DNA of 64,000 bases from Isoptericola chiayiensis (GTDB lineage: Bacteria > Actinomycetota > Actinomycetes > Actinomycetales > Cellulomonadaceae), in the NCBI RefSeq assembly GCF_013149805.1, contig NZ_JABEZT010000003.1, forward strand, positions 558,001 to 622,000, given 5' to 3'. The notes below the pieces were generated by a model. The model worked only from the letters and a program-made list of their open reading frames with translations. It did not search any database and was not told the DNA's origin. The number at the start of each line of letters is the position of its first letter. Within the stretch, counting starts at the first letter, position 1. Positions 15,105-24,907 of the stretch are shown here, one piece after another. The translations under genes and the position numbers were made by a program.

Positions 15105-17477
15105 TCAGTGCGCACCCGGACGGCGACGGTGCCGGTCGACGAGCACCGCTTGCAGGTCGGCCGCCGGCTCCCCGCCCGGCGCGACGTCGTGGCGCTGCCA
15201 CGTGCCGTCGTCCTGCAGGTGCCAGGCGGCCGTCTCCGGCGACATCGAGGCGTCGACGAGGTCGAGGAGCTCGGCGATCTGCCCCTCGTCGACGATGCGC
15301 ACCAGCGCCTCGACCCGACGGTCCAGGTTGCGGTGCATGAGGTCGGCCGACCCGATGAAGACCTCGGGCCCCGCGTCCGGGCCCTCCCCGATGGCCGGTC
15401 CCGCCGCGTTGGCGAACGCGAAGATCCGCGAGTGCTCCAGGAACCGGCCCAGGATCGACCGGACCCGGATGTTGTCGCTCAGGCCCGGCACCCCGGGGCG
15501 CAGCGCGCAGATGCCCCGCACCACCAGGTCGATCTGCACCCCCGCCTGCGAGGCGCGGTACAGGGCGTCGATCGTGGCCTCGTCGACGGCGGAGTTCACC
15601 TTGATCTTGATCCACGCCTCGTGGCCCGCGCGCGCCGCCGCCGCCTCCCGGTCGATCCGCTCGATGAGCCCCGAGCGCACCGTGCGCGGCGCGACGAGCA
15701 GCCGGTGGAACCGCGACTGCGGCGCGTACCCGGAGAGCTGGTTGAACAGCCGCGTCAGGTCCTGGCCGACGTCGGGGTCGCACGTCAGCAGGCCGTGGTC
15801 GGTGTACAGCCGGGCCGTCTTGGGGTGGTAGTTGCCGGTGCCGACGTGGCAGTAGCGGCGCAGCCCGTCGCTCTCCTGGCGCACCACCAGCGACAGCTTG
15901 CAGTGCGTCTTGAGCCCGACGATGCCGTACACCACGTGCACGCCCGACTCCTCGAGCTTGCGCGCCCACGAGATGTTCGCCTGCTCGTCGAAGCGGGCCT
16001 TGATCTCGACCAGGGCCAGCACCTGCTTGCCGGCGTCGGCGGCGTCGATCAGGGCGTCCACGATGGGCGAGTCGCCCGACGTGCGGTACAGCGTCTGCTT
16101 GATGGCCAGGACCTTCGGGTCCGCCGCCGCCTGCTCCAGGAACGTCTGCACCGACGTCGAGAACGAGTCGTACGGGTGGTGCAGCAGCACGTCGCGCTCG
16201 CGGATCGCGGCGAAAACGTCGCCCGGCATCGCCGACTCCACCTCCGCGAGCTGGCGGTGGGTGGTCGGCACGAACGGCGGGTAGTGCAGCTCGGGCCGGT
16301 CGATGTCCGCGATGACGTTCAGGCCCGTCAGGTCCAGCGGGGCCGGCAGCTCGTAGACCTCGTCCTCGAACACGCCGAGCTCGCGGACCAGCAGCTCACG
16401 GATGCGCGGCGAGATGCCCTCCGCCAGCTCGAGCCGCACCGGCGGGCCGAACCGACGTCGCAGCAGCTCCTTCTCCATCGCCTGCAGCAGGTTCTCGGCG
16501 TCGTCCTCCTCGACCTCCACGTCCTCGTTGCGGGTGACGCGGAACGTGTGATGCTCGCGCACCTCCATGCCGGGGAACAGGTGGTCGAGGTGCTGGGCGA
16601 TGACCTCCTCCAGCGGCACGAACGACTTCTGCGTGCCGCCCTTCTGCGTCGGGGTCGGCGCGCTCGGCCGACCGCGGTCGTCGACGGCGATGAACCGCGG
16701 CAGCAGCGGCGGCACCTTGACGCGCGCGAAGTGCTCCTTGCCGGTCAGCGGGTTGAGCACCACGACGGCGAGGTTGAGCGAGAGGCCCGAGATGTACGGG
16801 AACGGGTGCGCCGGGTCGACGGCTAGCGGCGTCAGCACGGGGAAGATGTGCTTGCGGAAGAACTTGTGCAGCCGCTGCTGCTCCTTGTCCGCCAGCTCGT
16901 CCCAATGGACGATCGTGATGCCCTCGTCGGCGAGCTGCGGCTGCACGTCGCGGCGGAACACCTCGGCGTGCCGGGACATGAGGTTGTGGGCGCCCTCGCC
17001 GATGCCCGCCAGCACCTCGCGCGGGCTCAGCCCCGATGCGGCCGTCACGGCGATACCGGTGGCCATGCGTCGCTTCAGGCCGGCCACGCGCACCATGAAG
17101 AACTCGTCGAGGTTCGAGGCGAAGATCGCCAGGAACCGCACCCGCTCCAGCAGGGGGAGCCGAGCGTCCTCGGCGAGCTCGAGCACCCGCTCGTTGAACG
17201 TCAGCCAGCTCAGCTCGCGGTCCGCGAACCGGTCCTTCGGCAACGGCTCCAGGTCCGCGGGCGGTGCCATGACCGGCTGGTCGCCCATGTCCTCGGCGAT
17301 GTGCTCGGCGATGTGCGCCGCGAGCTCGGGATCCATACGACGACGCGGTGCCGTCGCGGTGGTGCGGGTTCCCGGTGCGGTCGAGGTGGCCGCGGCCACG
17401 AACCGGCCGCGGGCGTCGCGGTGGCGGGAGGGCTGGGACCGGTCCGTCGCGGTCCGGTCCGTGCTGGACGAGGTCAT
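15105..17477 (-). CDS. ppk1: Polyphosphate kinase 1
   Basis: A 790-residue RNA-degradosome-type polyphosphate kinase, which makes long-chain polyphosphate from ATP. The phosphohistidine motif HVGTGNYH starts at about residue 544 (His544 corresponds to the autophosphorylated His in E. coli Ppk), and a second conserved His lies in Thr-Asp-His-Gly-Leu-Leu. The N-terminal head contains Asn-Leu-Asp-Glu-Phe-Phe-Met-Val-Arg. A 90-residue N-terminal extension (Ser/Thr/Arg-rich, disordered) precedes the conserved Asp-Arg-Glu-Leu-Ser-Trp-Leu. ATG at 17477 fits; a GTG-type start at 17528 would add an unlikely segment. It forms an operon with the Nudix/phosphatase gene, pairing polymer synthesis with nucleotide clean-up. 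Confidence 0.97.
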   Translation of the reverse strand: MTSSSTDRTATDRSQPSRHRDARGRFVAAATSTAPGTRTTATAPRRRMDPELAAHIAEHIAEDMGDQPVMAPPADLEPLPKDRFADRELSWLTFNERVLELAEDARLPLLERVRFLAIFASNLDEFFMVRVAGLKRRMATGIAVTAASGLSPREVLAGIGEGAHNLMSRHAEVFRRDVQPQLADEGITIVHWDELADKEQQRLHKFFRKHIFPVLTPLAVDPAHPFPYISGLSLNLAVVVLNPLTGKEHFARVKVPPLLPRFIAVDDRGRPSAPTPTQKGGTQKSFVPLEEVIAQHLDHLFPGMEVREHHTFRVTRNEDVEVEEDDAENLLQAMEKELLRRRFGPPVRLELAEGISPRIRELLVRELGVFEDEVYELPAPLDLTGLNVIADIDRPELHYPPFVPTTHRQLAEVESAMPGDVFAAIRERDVLLHHPYDSFSTSVQTFLEQAAADPKVLAIKQTLYRTSGDSPIVDALIDAADAGKQVLALVEIKARFDEQANISWARKLEESGVHVVYGIVGLKTHCKLSLVVRQESDGLRRYCHVGTGNYHPKTARLYTDHGLLTCDPDVGQDLTRLFNQLSGYAPQSRFHRLLVAPRTVRSGLIERIDREAAAARAGHEAWIKIKVNSAVDEATIDALYRASQAGVQIDLVVRGICALRPGVPGLSDNIRVRSILGRFLEHSRIFAFANAAGPAIGEGPDAGPEVFIGSADLMHRNLDRRVEALVRIVDEGQIAELLDLVDASMSPETAAWHLQDDGTWQRHDVAPGGEPAADLQAVLVDRHRRRPGAH

Positions 17478-17564
17478 GGGCCCATCCTGGCACCGATAGA
17501 TGAACGGTGGGTGACGGACGCGACACAAGGACCCGCAGGAGCGGGCTCGTGGTCCGGGCGCGTG

Positions 17565-18509
17565 TCAGCCGCGGGTGTACTGCACGTCGACCGCGGCGCG
17601 CCCGAACCCCGCCCGGTCGTAGGTGGCCAGCGCCGCCGCGTTGTCGCCGTCGACGTACAGCACCGCCCGGTCGCAGCCCGCCTCGCGCAGGTGCGCCAGG
17701 CCCACGGTCGTCAGGAGGCGCCCCAGGCCGCGGCCACGGGCGTCCGGGTCGGTCCCGACGGCGTAGATCTCGCCGTCGACCGCCCCGGCCGGCTGGTCCG
17801 GCTCGATCTTCGTCCACACGAACCCGATCGCGCGCTCACCCTCGGTCAGCAGCCGGAACCCCGCCGGGTCGAACCACGGCTCGGCCTGCCGGGCCCGCAG
17901 GTCCGCGACGGTGAGCCGGCCCTGCTCGGGGTGGTCGGCGAAGGCGCGGGCGTTCAGCGCCACCCACGTCTCGTCGTCCTCCCCGGGCACGAACGTGCGC
18001 AGCGACGTCCCCGCAGGCGCCGCCGGGGCGGGCAGGTCGTCGCGCAGCGGCCGCGCCAGGAACAGCAGCTCGCGCACGCTGCGCAGCCCGCGTGCCGCGG
18101 CGAACGCGCGGGCCGCCGGCAGGTCACCGTGCGCCCACACGTGCAGGGCCTTGCCGCGCTGGTCCGGGGCACCGGACCGCTCGGGCAGCCGCGCGTCGCG
18201 CTCCGCGGTGCGCAGCAGCAGGCTGCCGACGCCGCCGCGCCGGTGCTCCGGGTGCACCACCAGCTCCGCGCTCGCCACGTCGCCGCCGCGGTCGACCTGC
18301 AGGTAGCCGATCGTGGCACCGGTCCTGGTGCGCACGACGACGTGGGTCAGGGACGCCGCGTCGTCACCCAGGCGCAGCAGCGGCTGCTCGGACAGCGGCG
18401 CGACGCCGTCGGACGCCGCGGCGGCCTCCGCCAGGGAACGCACGGCGTCCTGGGCGGACGGGGACAGCGGGCCGATCTCGATCGGGACAGGAAGGCGCAC
18501 GTGTCCCAT
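17565..18509 (-). CDS. mshD: Mycothiol synthase
   Basis: A 314-residue tandem GNAT acetyltransferase, the last enzyme of mycothiol biosynthesis, which acetylates Cys-GlcN-Ins. The first, degenerate GNAT domain has [10 protein letters not shown]; the second has [10 protein letters not shown], the acetyl-CoA loop. Leu-Tyr-Val-Asp-Gly-Asp-Asn near the end and Gly-Glu-Ile-Tyr-Ala-Val-Gly match MshD specifically. Mycothiol is confined to actinobacteria, so this is the best taxonomic marker in the window. It is divergent from the PAS-AraC regulator with only 29 bp between starts, so promoters must overlap. Confidence 0.95.
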   Translation of the reverse strand: MGHVRLPVPIEIGPLSPSAQDAVRSLAEAAAASDGVAPLSEQPLLRLGDDAASLTHVVVRTRTGATIGYLQVDRGGDVASAELVVHPEHRRGGVGSLLLRTAERDARLPERSGAPDQRGKALHVWAHGDLPAARAFAAARGLRSVRELLFLARPLRDDLPAPAAPAGTSLRTFVPGEDDETWVALNARAFADHPEQGRLTVADLRARQAEPWFDPAGFRLLTEGERAIGFVWTKIEPDQPAGAVDGEIYAVGTDPDARGRGLGRLLTTVGLAHLREAGCDRAVLYVDGDNAAALATYDRAGFGRAAVDVQYTRG

Positions 18510-18538
18510 TGTGACGCCCGGTGATACCGTCCCGCGTC

Positions 18539-19318
18539 ATGACCGGGGACCGTCCGCGCAGCGCGCCGCCGCCGCACGCCGGCGAGGCGGCCCAGCGTCT
18601 GCTCGACGCGCTCAGCCCCGAGCTCGTCACGCTCCTCGACGAGGGCTCGGCGACGATGTTCTGCGCCAAGGACGTCACCGGTCGTTACGTGCTGGTCAAC
18701 CGCACCTTCGTCGACCGTGCGAACCGGCGCTCCCCCCGCGAGGTCGTCGGGCGCACCTCCCACGAGCTGTTCGCCCCGGAGCTCGCCGAACGGTACGAGG
18801 AGCAGGACCAGTACGTCCTGTCCGAGGCGTGGCCGCTGCGCAACGAGCTCGAGCTCATCCGCCGCCACGGCGGCACCCCCGGCTGGTACCTGACGACCAA
18901 GCTGCCCGTGCAGCGCGACGGCACGGTCGTCGGCCTGGTCTCCACCTCGCGGGACCTGGCCACGGACGACGTCGAGGACCAGGTCATGGGGTCCCTCACG
19001 CGCGTGGTGCAGCTCGTCGAGGAGCGGCTCGACCGCGGGGTGCGGATCGGCGACATGGCTGACGCCGCCGGGTGCACGACGGGCGCCCTCGAGCGCCGCA
19101 TGCGTCGCGTGTTCGGGCTGACGCCCAAGCAGTTCGTGCTCCGGGCCCGCGTGGACCGCGCCACCGCCCTGCTGGTGCAGACCGACCTGGCGCTCGCCGA
19201 CGTCGCCGTGCGGGCCGGGTTCTACGACCAGCCGTCGTTCACGCGGACCTTCGTGCGGCTCACGGGGGAGACGCCGTCGGCCTACCGGCGCAAGGGGCGG
19301 GCGCTCGCCGCCGACTGA
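18539..19318 (+). CDS. AraC family regulator with N-terminal PAS domain
   Basis: A 259-residue transcription factor. Residues about 25-140 form a PAS-fold sensor (Phe-Cys-Ala-Lys-Asp-Val-Thr-Gly-Arg-Tyr and Val-Val-Gly-Leu-Val-Ser-Thr-Ser-Arg-Asp). Residues about 155-255 form the double helix-turn-helix of AraC, with Pro-Lys-Gln-Phe-Val-Leu-Arg-Ala-Arg-Val and the closing Phe-Tyr-Asp-Gln-Pro-Ser-Phe-Thr-Arg-x-Phe. ATG at 18539 is chosen; a GTG at 18521 is in frame. No clear ribosome site precedes either, so a leaderless or very short leader mRNA is possible. It is divergent from mshD and convergent with acs, either of which might be a target; this is inference. Confidence 0.93.
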   Translation: MTGDRPRSAPPPHAGEAAQRLLDALSPELVTLLDEGSATMFCAKDVTGRYVLVNRTFVDRANRRSPREVVGRTSHELFAPELAERYEEQDQYVLSEAWPLRNELELIRRHGGTPGWYLTTKLPVQRDGTVVGLVSTSRDLATDDVEDQVMGSLTRVVQLVEERLDRGVRIGDMADAAGCTTGALERRMRRVFGLTPKQFVLRARVDRATALLVQTDLALADVAVRAGFYDQPSFTRTFVRLTGETPSAYRRKGRALAAD

Positions 19319-19365
19319 CTCTCCGCCTCGACCGCGAGATCGCCCCACCCGGCGAGCCTCCACAA

Positions 19366-19443
19366 GACCGCGAGGTCGTACCTCCCGCCGTCCGGTCGTA
19401 CCCGCGGGTACGACCGGACGACGGGAGGTACGACCTCGCGGTC
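19366..19443. repeat. 78-bp near-perfect palindrome between AraC-type gene and acs
   Basis: Two 39-base arms with no spacer match with a single mismatch; the centre GTACCCGCGGGTAC is itself a perfect palindrome. It starts 47 bases after the plus-strand stop and ends 77 bases before the acs stop. As RNA it would form one very long hairpin in either direction, so a bidirectional terminator is the simplest role. A partly similar string (GACCGCGAGATCG) at about 19330-19342 looks like a decayed copy of the arm's outer end. Confidence 0.8.
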
Positions 19444-19444
19444 G

Positions 19445-19528
19445 GCTCGCGGGCTCGCTCCGGGTCAGTCCTGAGGGTCCTCCGGTCGGACTGTCCCTGC
19501 GCTCGCGGGCTCGCTCCGGGTCAGTCCT
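19445..19528. repeat. 28-bp direct repeat containing the end of acs
   Basis: The 28 bases at 19445-19472 recur exactly at 19501-19528. The second copy contains the acs stop codon and its last codons; the first is a duplicate just downstream of the gene, 56 bases away, abutting the large palindrome. It looks like a short duplication of the gene's 3' edge. Confidence 0.8.
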
Positions 19529-21518
19529 CCGACGGCTTGGCGAGGCCGGACTGGATGAGGTTCATCACCGACGAGTCCGCCAGGGTCGTGGCGTCGCCCA
19601 CCTCGCGGTTCTCGGCGACGTCGCGCAGCAGCCGCCGCATGATCTTGCCGGAGCGGGTCTTGGGCAGCTCGGGCACCACGAGGATCTTGCGCGGCTTGGC
19701 GATCGGTCCGATCTCCTTGGCGACGTGGTCGCGGAGCGTCTTCTCGATGCGTGCCGAGCCCTCGTCGGTGGACGCCTCCTCGGCGTGCTCGCCGCGCAGG
19801 ATGACGAACGCGACGACCGCCTGCCCGGACACCTCGTCGCTGGCGCCGACGACGGCGGCCTCGGCCACCAGGTCGTTGGAGACCAGCGCGGACTCGATCT
19901 CCGTGGTGGACAGCCGGTGCCCGGAGACGTTCATGACGTCGTCGACCCGGCCGAGCAGCCAGATGTCGCCGTCCTCGTCCTTCTTGGCGCCGTCGCCGGC
20001 GAAGTAGAGGCCCTCGAACCGGGACCAGTAGGTGTCCTTGAACCGCTGCAGGTCGCCCCAGATGCCGCGCAGCATCGACGGCCACGGCTCCGAGAGCACG
20101 AGGTAGCCGCCGCCGCCGTCGGGGACCGGACGGGCCTCGTCGTCGACGACGTCGGCGCTGATGCCGGGCAGCGCGACCTGCGCCGAGCCGGGCTTGGTCG
20201 CGGTGACGCCCGGCAGCGGGCTGATCATGATGGCCCCCGTCTCGGTCTGCCACCAGGTGTCCACGATCGGGGCGCTGTCGCCGCCGATGACACGGCGGTA
20301 CCACATCCACGCCTCGGGGTTGATGGGCTCGCCCACCGAGCCGAGCAGGCGCAGCGAGGACAGGTCGAAGCCGGCGGGGATCTCCTCGCCCCACTTCATG
20401 CAGGCCCGGATCGCCGTCGGGGCCGTGTAGAACAGCGACACCTTGTACTTCTCGACGAGCTCCCACCAGCGACCCTTGTGCGGGGTGTCCGGCGTGCCCT
20501 CGTAGAGCACCTGGGTGGCGCCGTTGAGCAGCGGGCCGTAGACGATGTAGGTGTGCCCGGTGACCCAGCCGATGTCGGCCGAGCACCAGTAGACGTCGGT
20601 CTCGGGCTTGAGGTCGAACACGTTCTTGTGGGTGTAGGCAGCCTGGGTCAGGTAGCCGCCGGTGGTGTGCAGGATCCCCTTGGGCTTCCCGGTGGTGCCC
20701 GAGGTGTAGAGGATGAACAGCGGGTGCTCGGCCTCGACCCACGCGGGCTCGTGGTAGGTGTCGGCGGCCTCGACGGCCTCGTGCCACCACACGTCGCGCC
20801 CCTCGGTCCAGTCGACGTCCTGCTCGGTGCGGCGGACCACGAGCACGTGCTGGACGCTCTCGGCGCCCTCGCCGGTGAGCGCCTCGTCCACGGCGGGCTT
20901 GAGCGAGCTGGGGGCGCCGCGGCGGTACCCGCCGTCGGCGGTGATGACGACCTTGGCCTCGGCGTCGGCGATGCGGCTGCGCAGGGCGTCGGCGCTGAAC
21001 CCGCCGAAGACCACGGAGTGCGCCGCGCCGAGGCGTGCGCAGGCCAGCATGGCCACGACCGACTCGACGAGCATCGGCATGTAGATCACGACCCGGTCGC
21101 CCGACTCGACGCCGAGCGCGGCCAGCGCGTTGGCGGCGCGCGAGACCTCGCGCTGCAGGTCGGCGTAGGTGACGGTGCGGGTGTCGCCGGGCTCGCCCTC
21201 GAAGTGGATGGCGACGCGGTCGCCGTGGCCGGCCTCGACGTGCCGGTCGACGGCGTTGTAGGCGGCGTTGAGGGTGCCGTCGGCGAACCAGCGCGCCACC
21301 GGCGCGCCGGACCAGTCGAGGGTCTCGGTGAACGGCGTCCTCCACGTCACGAGCTCGCGGGCCTGCTTCGCCCAGAACTCGAGGCGGTCCGCCGCGGCCT
21401 CCTCGTAGAGCGCCGGGCCGGCGTTGGCCTGGTCGGCGAACTCCGGGCTCGGCGGGAAGGCGCGGGTCTCGTGGAGCAGGTTCTCCAGGCTCGGGTTGCT
21501 GGACTGGGTGTCGGTCAC
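19521..21518 (-). CDS. acs: Acetyl-CoA synthetase
   Basis: A 665-residue AMP-forming acetate-CoA ligase that activates acetate through acetyl-AMP. Motifs in order: the A3 phosphate loop [11 protein letters not shown] (about 270), the Trp-Trp-Gln-Thr-Glu-Thr-Gly acetate-pocket motif (about 420), the hinge Tyr-Phe-Ala-Gly-Asp-Gly, and the C-terminal [11 protein letters not shown] with the acetylatable catalytic lysine. The GTG start follows GGAGGA. It is a single gene. An AT-rich patch about 100-130 bases upstream is the likely promoter region. Confidence 0.98.
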   Translation of the reverse strand: MTDTQSSNPSLENLLHETRAFPPSPEFADQANAGPALYEEAAADRLEFWAKQARELVTWRTPFTETLDWSGAPVARWFADGTLNAAYNAVDRHVEAGHGDRVAIHFEGEPGDTRTVTYADLQREVSRAANALAALGVESGDRVVIYMPMLVESVVAMLACARLGAAHSVVFGGFSADALRSRIADAEAKVVITADGGYRRGAPSSLKPAVDEALTGEGAESVQHVLVVRRTEQDVDWTEGRDVWWHEAVEAADTYHEPAWVEAEHPLFILYTSGTTGKPKGILHTTGGYLTQAAYTHKNVFDLKPETDVYWCSADIGWVTGHTYIVYGPLLNGATQVLYEGTPDTPHKGRWWELVEKYKVSLFYTAPTAIRACMKWGEEIPAGFDLSSLRLLGSVGEPINPEAWMWYRRVIGGDSAPIVDTWWQTETGAIMISPLPGVTATKPGSAQVALPGISADVVDDEARPVPDGGGGYLVLSEPWPSMLRGIWGDLQRFKDTYWSRFEGLYFAGDGAKKDEDGDIWLLGRVDDVMNVSGHRLSTTEIESALVSNDLVAEAAVVGASDEVSGQAVVAFVILRGEHAEEASTDEGSARIEKTLRDHVAKEIGPIAKPRKILVVPELPKTRSGKIMRRLLRDVAENREVGDATTLADSSVMNLIQSGLAKPSED

Positions 21519-21997
21519 TGGGTTCCTCCGCGTCGTCGCGTTCCGTCCGTCGGGCGTGCCTCACGGGCCGCTCTCCTGGGGAGTCTAGACCCGGACCGTG
21601 AGGCGCATCACGCCACGACAGAACATAGTAAGGGGAGTTCACAATTGGCGGTGACCGTGTCCCGAGGGCCGTTCGGCGGCGAACGGTCGGCAGCCCGGCC
21701 CCAGCGGTCCGGACGGCCACCCGAGCGGCGCCACGACCGCCGGCGGGACCGCCCCGGGCACGAGGACGGCGCCCGGGACCGTGCCACCGAGCGCCGCTCT
21801 CGCAGGACGATCCGCGGGTAGCAGGCGCGTGGTCCTCGCGTCGCCGTACCGGGTCCAGCCCGCCCGACGAGTCCCAAGCGGACTGTCTTCGCGTGGGTCC
21901 CCCGGCTCGTCCTCGTGCTTCCATGGAACGACCACCGCGCACCCGCCGCAAGAGGAGTGCGTTGTCCGGATGCCCCCGGGGCACCCGGCCGGACGGC
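21519..21997. other. Intergenic stretch upstream of acs
   Basis: About 480 bp between the acs start and the end of the HAD gene. An AT-rich patch at about 21617-21648 stands out; on the minus strand it contains TACTAT, a plausible acs -10. On the plus strand AAGGGGA (21630-21636) is followed eight bases later by TTG at 21645, opening a 58-codon Arg-rich reading frame to 21821. I do not think that composition supports a real protein, but it has the only strong ribosome-site-like sequence here. The remainder (21822-21997) shows nothing I can name. Confidence 0.5.
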
Positions 21998-22834
21998 TCA
22001 GGCCGGAGCGGGCCCGCCGGCACGACGGCGGCGCCACCACCACCAGCACGCCGCCGCCAGGCCGAGGGCACCGGCCGCGGCGAGGGCCGCCGTCGGGCGC
22101 CACGACGTGCGCAGGGCCACCGGCCGGACGAACGTCAGCGTGTCCCACCCCTTCTCCGCGGCGACCCGTCGCAGCGAACGGTCGGGGTTGACGGCGAACG
22201 CGTGCCCGACCGCGTCGAGCATCGGGGCGTCCGTGATCGAGTCCGAGTACGCGAAGGAGCGTTCGAGGTCGTACCCGCGAGCGGCCGCGAGGTCGCGGAC
22301 CGCGGTGGCCTTGTTCTCCCCGTAGGCGTAGAAGTCGATCTCCCCGGTGAACCGTCCGCCGGCCACGGCCATGCGCGTCGCCACCATGTGGTCGGCGCCC
22401 AGCATCGCCGCGATCGGCTCGACCAGCTCGCGACCCGACGCGGACACCACGACGACGTCGTGCCCCCGGGCGTGGTGGTCGGCGATCAGCTCGACGGCCT
22501 CGGCGTACACGTACGGGTCGATGTGCTCGTGGAGGGTCTCCGCGACGATCTGCTCGACCTTGGCCACCTCCCACCCCGTGGCGAGCTCGGACAGGTGGCG
22601 GCGCATCCGTTCGGTCTGGTCGGCGTCCGCGCTGCCCAGCATGAACAGGAAGTGCGCGTAGGCGCTGCGCAGCACGTCCCCGCGGGTGATGAGCCCACCG
22701 GCGAAGAACGGTCGGGAGAACGCTGCCGTGGAGCTGGTCGCGATGATCGTCTTGTCCAGGTCGAAGAACGCCGCGACACGACGGGCGTGCGGGGGGCGAC
22801 GAGCGGGCCCCGGGTCGTGCGGTGAGACGGTCAC
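21998..22834 (-). CDS. HAD-IB family hydrolase (SerB/CicA-like phosphatase)
   Basis: A 278-residue HAD phosphatase. Motif I is Phe-Phe-Asp-Leu-Asp-Lys-Thr (nucleophile near residue 25), motif II Val-Ser-Ala-Ser, motif III Lys in Gly-Glu-Asn-Lys, and motif IV Tyr-Ser-Asp-Ser-Ile-Thr-Asp. An alpha-helical cap lies between motifs I and II. The C-terminus has a hydrophobic segment (about 245-265) with a run of tryptophans and then Arg-rich residues, a likely membrane anchor. In actinobacteria this gene sits next to the Tad locus, divergent from ssd, as here (starts 136 bp apart). The substrate is unknown. Confidence 0.92.
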   Translation of the reverse strand: MTVSPHDPGPARRPPHARRVAAFFDLDKTIIATSSTAAFSRPFFAGGLITRGDVLRSAYAHFLFMLGSADADQTERMRRHLSELATGWEVAKVEQIVAETLHEHIDPYVYAEAVELIADHHARGHDVVVVSASGRELVEPIAAMLGADHMVATRMAVAGGRFTGEIDFYAYGENKATAVRDLAAARGYDLERSFAYSDSITDAPMLDAVGHAFAVNPDRSLRRVAAEKGWDTLTFVRPVALRTSWRPTAALAAAGALGLAAACWWWWRRRRAGGPAPA

Positions 22835-22970
22835 AGGCCGAGCCTAGTGGGCGTGCAGAGGGTGACGTCGGACGATTCCCGGGCGCGCGGCCCGCCCCCG
22901 TCGAGGCGCTGTCCACAGGTGCGGCGCCGCTCGGAGCGCCGGGCGGGCCGGTCGCACCAGGGTGGCCGAC

Positions 22971-23756
22971 ATGGACAGCTCGCCCCCGGCCACCGGCCCG
23001 GACACGACCCGCGCGGCGCGGATGGTCGCCGTCGTCGGCGCGGCCGGCGGCGCCGGGACCTCCACCCTCGCCGCCGCCCTCGCGCGCAGCCTCCGCCGCC
23101 AGGTCGGGGAGACCACCCTCGTCGACCTGCACACGCCCGGCGGCGGCGTCGACGTGCTGCTCGGTGTCGAGGACGCACCCGGTGCCCGGTGGCCCGACCT
23201 CGCGGACGCCCGCGGCACCGTCGACCCGCCGGACCTGCTCGCCGCCCTGCCCCGCTGGGCCGGGGTGCCGGTCCTGTCCGCGTCCCGGTACGCCGCCGCG
23301 CCGCCGCAGGACGACGTCGTGCTCGACGTGGTGACGGCGCTGGTGCGAGCCGGGCAGCGGATCGTCCTCGACCTGCCGGGGCCACGGTCGTGGGACCGGG
23401 CCCCGGGCAACCTGCTGCGCTCGGCCGACGTCGTCGTCCTCGTCGTCCCCCGGTCGGCCCGGGGGGTCGCCGGCGGGATAGCGGCCCGTCGCGCGCTCGA
23501 CGCCGTCACCCGCGGGCCGGTACGCCTCGTCGCGGGTCTGCCGTCCGCGGGCCGGGTCGACGCCGGCGAGGTCGCCCGCGCCGTCGGTGGCCCCCTCGCC
23601 GCCGTCCTCGACCGCGACCGGCACCTGCCGGCAGCGCTCGAGCGCGGCGAGGGTCCGCGCACGGGTGCCCGGACACCGGTGGGCCGTGCCGCGAGGGGCC
23701 TCGTCGACGCCCTGAGCCGCGTGCCGGGGGCGGACCGGACGGCGGTGGGGGCGTGA
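22971..23756 (+). CDS. ssd: Ssd/TadZ-like septum-site-determining ParA-family protein
   Basis: A 261-residue P-loop protein of the MinD/ParA superfamily. The deviant Walker A is Gly-Ala-Ala-Gly-Gly-Ala-Gly-Thr-Ser-Thr (about residues 24-33), lacking the usual terminal Lys, as in Ssd/TadZ proteins that position Tad pili or affect division. Leu-Val-Asp-Leu and Ile-Val-Leu-Asp-Leu-Pro-Gly stand for the Walker B region. ATG at 22971 is chosen because AGGGTGG lies six bases before it; a GTG at 22962 is in frame. The stop overlaps the tadA start (GTGA). It heads the pilus operon. Confidence 0.9.
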   Translation: MDSSPPATGPDTTRAARMVAVVGAAGGAGTSTLAAALARSLRRQVGETTLVDLHTPGGGVDVLLGVEDAPGARWPDLADARGTVDPPDLLAALPRWAGVPVLSASRYAAAPPQDDVVLDVVTALVRAGQRIVLDLPGPRSWDRAPGNLLRSADVVVLVVPRSARGVAGGIAARRALDAVTRGPVRLVAGLPSAGRVDAGEVARAVGGPLAAVLDRDRHLPAALERGEGPRTGARTPVGRAARGLVDALSRVPGADRTAVGA

Positions 23757-24907
23757 CCGTGGATCAGCAGCTCCTCGACGACGTCCGCGCCCGCCTGGAC
23801 GCGTCCCGCCGTCGGCCCGACGACGACGCGGTGGCCGCCGCGATCCGGGCCAGCGGCCGGGTGCTCGGCTCCGACGCCCTCGCCGACCTCACCCGGGCGG
23901 CACGGGCCGAGCTCACCGGGGCCGGGCCCCTGCAGCACCTCCTGGACCGGCCCGGCGTGACCGACGTGCTCGTCAACGGCCCCGACCAGGTGTGGGTCGA
24001 CGACGGCGCAGGACTGCGGCGCGCGGACGTCCGGCTCGGCACGGACGACGACGTCCGGGCGCTCGCCGTCCGGTTGGCGACCGTCGCCGGCCAGCGGCTG
24101 GACGACGCGAGCCCCGTCGTCGACGCCCGCCTGCCCGACGGCACCCGCCTGCACGCCGCCGTCGAACCGGTGGCACCGGCCGGGGCCGTCGTCGCCCTGC
24201 GCGTGCTGCGGCAGGCGACGCTCGACCTGCCTGCCCTCGTCGCCCGCGGCGGTGTCCCGGCCGCGTGGACCGCGCTGCTGCACGGGCTGGTCCGGCGTCG
24301 GGCCAACCTCCTCGTGACCGGCGGCACCGGGACGGGCAAGACCACCCTGCTGGCCGCGCTCCTCGGCCTGGCAGGGCCCGAGGAACGGGTGCTCACCGTC
24401 GAGGAGGCCCGCGAGCTCGCGCCGCAGCATCCTCACGTGGTCGCCCTGGCCGCGCGGCGGGCGAACGTCGAGGGGGTGGGCGAGGTCTCCCTGACCGACC
24501 TGGTCCGCGGCGCCCTGCGGATGCGGCCGGACCGCATCGTGCTCGGCGAGTGCCGCGGCGCCGAGGTGCGCGAGCTGCTGCTGGCCCTCAACACGGGGCA
24601 CGACGGCGGGCTGGCCACGGTCCACGCCAACGCGGCCGAGCACGTGCCCGCACGCCTCGAGGCCCTGGCGGCGCTGGCCGGGATGTCCCGTGCCGCGGTC
24701 TCGGCGCAGGCGGCGGCCGCGCTCGACGTCGTGCTGCACCTCCGGCGCCGGGACGGCGCACGTCATCTCGCGCAGGTCGCCGTCGTCGAACGCAGCGACG
24801 ACGGCGAGCTGGCGGTCCGGACCGTCGGGACCTGGGGCGGGCCGGGTACAGGGAGACCCGATCGGCTGGCCGGGTGGGGCGACGTCGTGCGCAGGTGGGC
24901 GTCGTGA
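23753..24907 (+). CDS. tadA: TadA/CpaF family pilus-assembly ATPase
   Basis: A 384-residue type II/IV secretion ATPase that powers Tad pilus assembly. Walker A Gly-Gly-Thr-Gly-Thr-Gly-Lys-Thr-Thr is at about 190-198, the Asp box Thr-Val-Glu-Glu-Ala follows, Walker B is Ile-Val-Leu-Gly-Glu-Cys-Arg-Gly-Ala-Glu, and the His box ends Gly-Leu-Ala-Thr-Val-His-Ala-Asn. The N-terminal domain before residue 150 is the short N1/N2 type. The GTG start overlaps the ssd stop by four bases and its own stop overlaps the tadB start in the same way, so translation is coupled. Confidence 0.96.
   Translation: MTVDQQLLDDVRARLDASRRRPDDDAVAAAIRASGRVLGSDALADLTRAARAELTGAGPLQHLLDRPGVTDVLVNGPDQVWVDDGAGLRRADVRLGTDDDVRALAVRLATVAGQRLDDASPVVDARLPDGTRLHAAVEPVAPAGAVVALRVLRQATLDLPALVARGGVPAAWTALLHGLVRRRANLLVTGGTGTGKTTLLAALLGLAGPEERVLTVEEARELAPQHPHVVALAARRANVEGVGEVSLTDLVRGALRMRPDRIVLGECRGAEVRELLLALNTGHDGGLATVHANAAEHVPARLEALAALAGMSRAAVSAQAAAALDVVLHLRRRDGARHLAQVAVVERSDDGELAVRTVGTWGGPGTGRPDRLAGWGDVVRRWAS

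Noticed and set aside
21645-21821. 58-codon Arg-rich frame with an apparent ribosome site
   Set aside because: The composition is that of random high-GC sequence with no hydrophobic core; kept only as a note in the intergenic entry.
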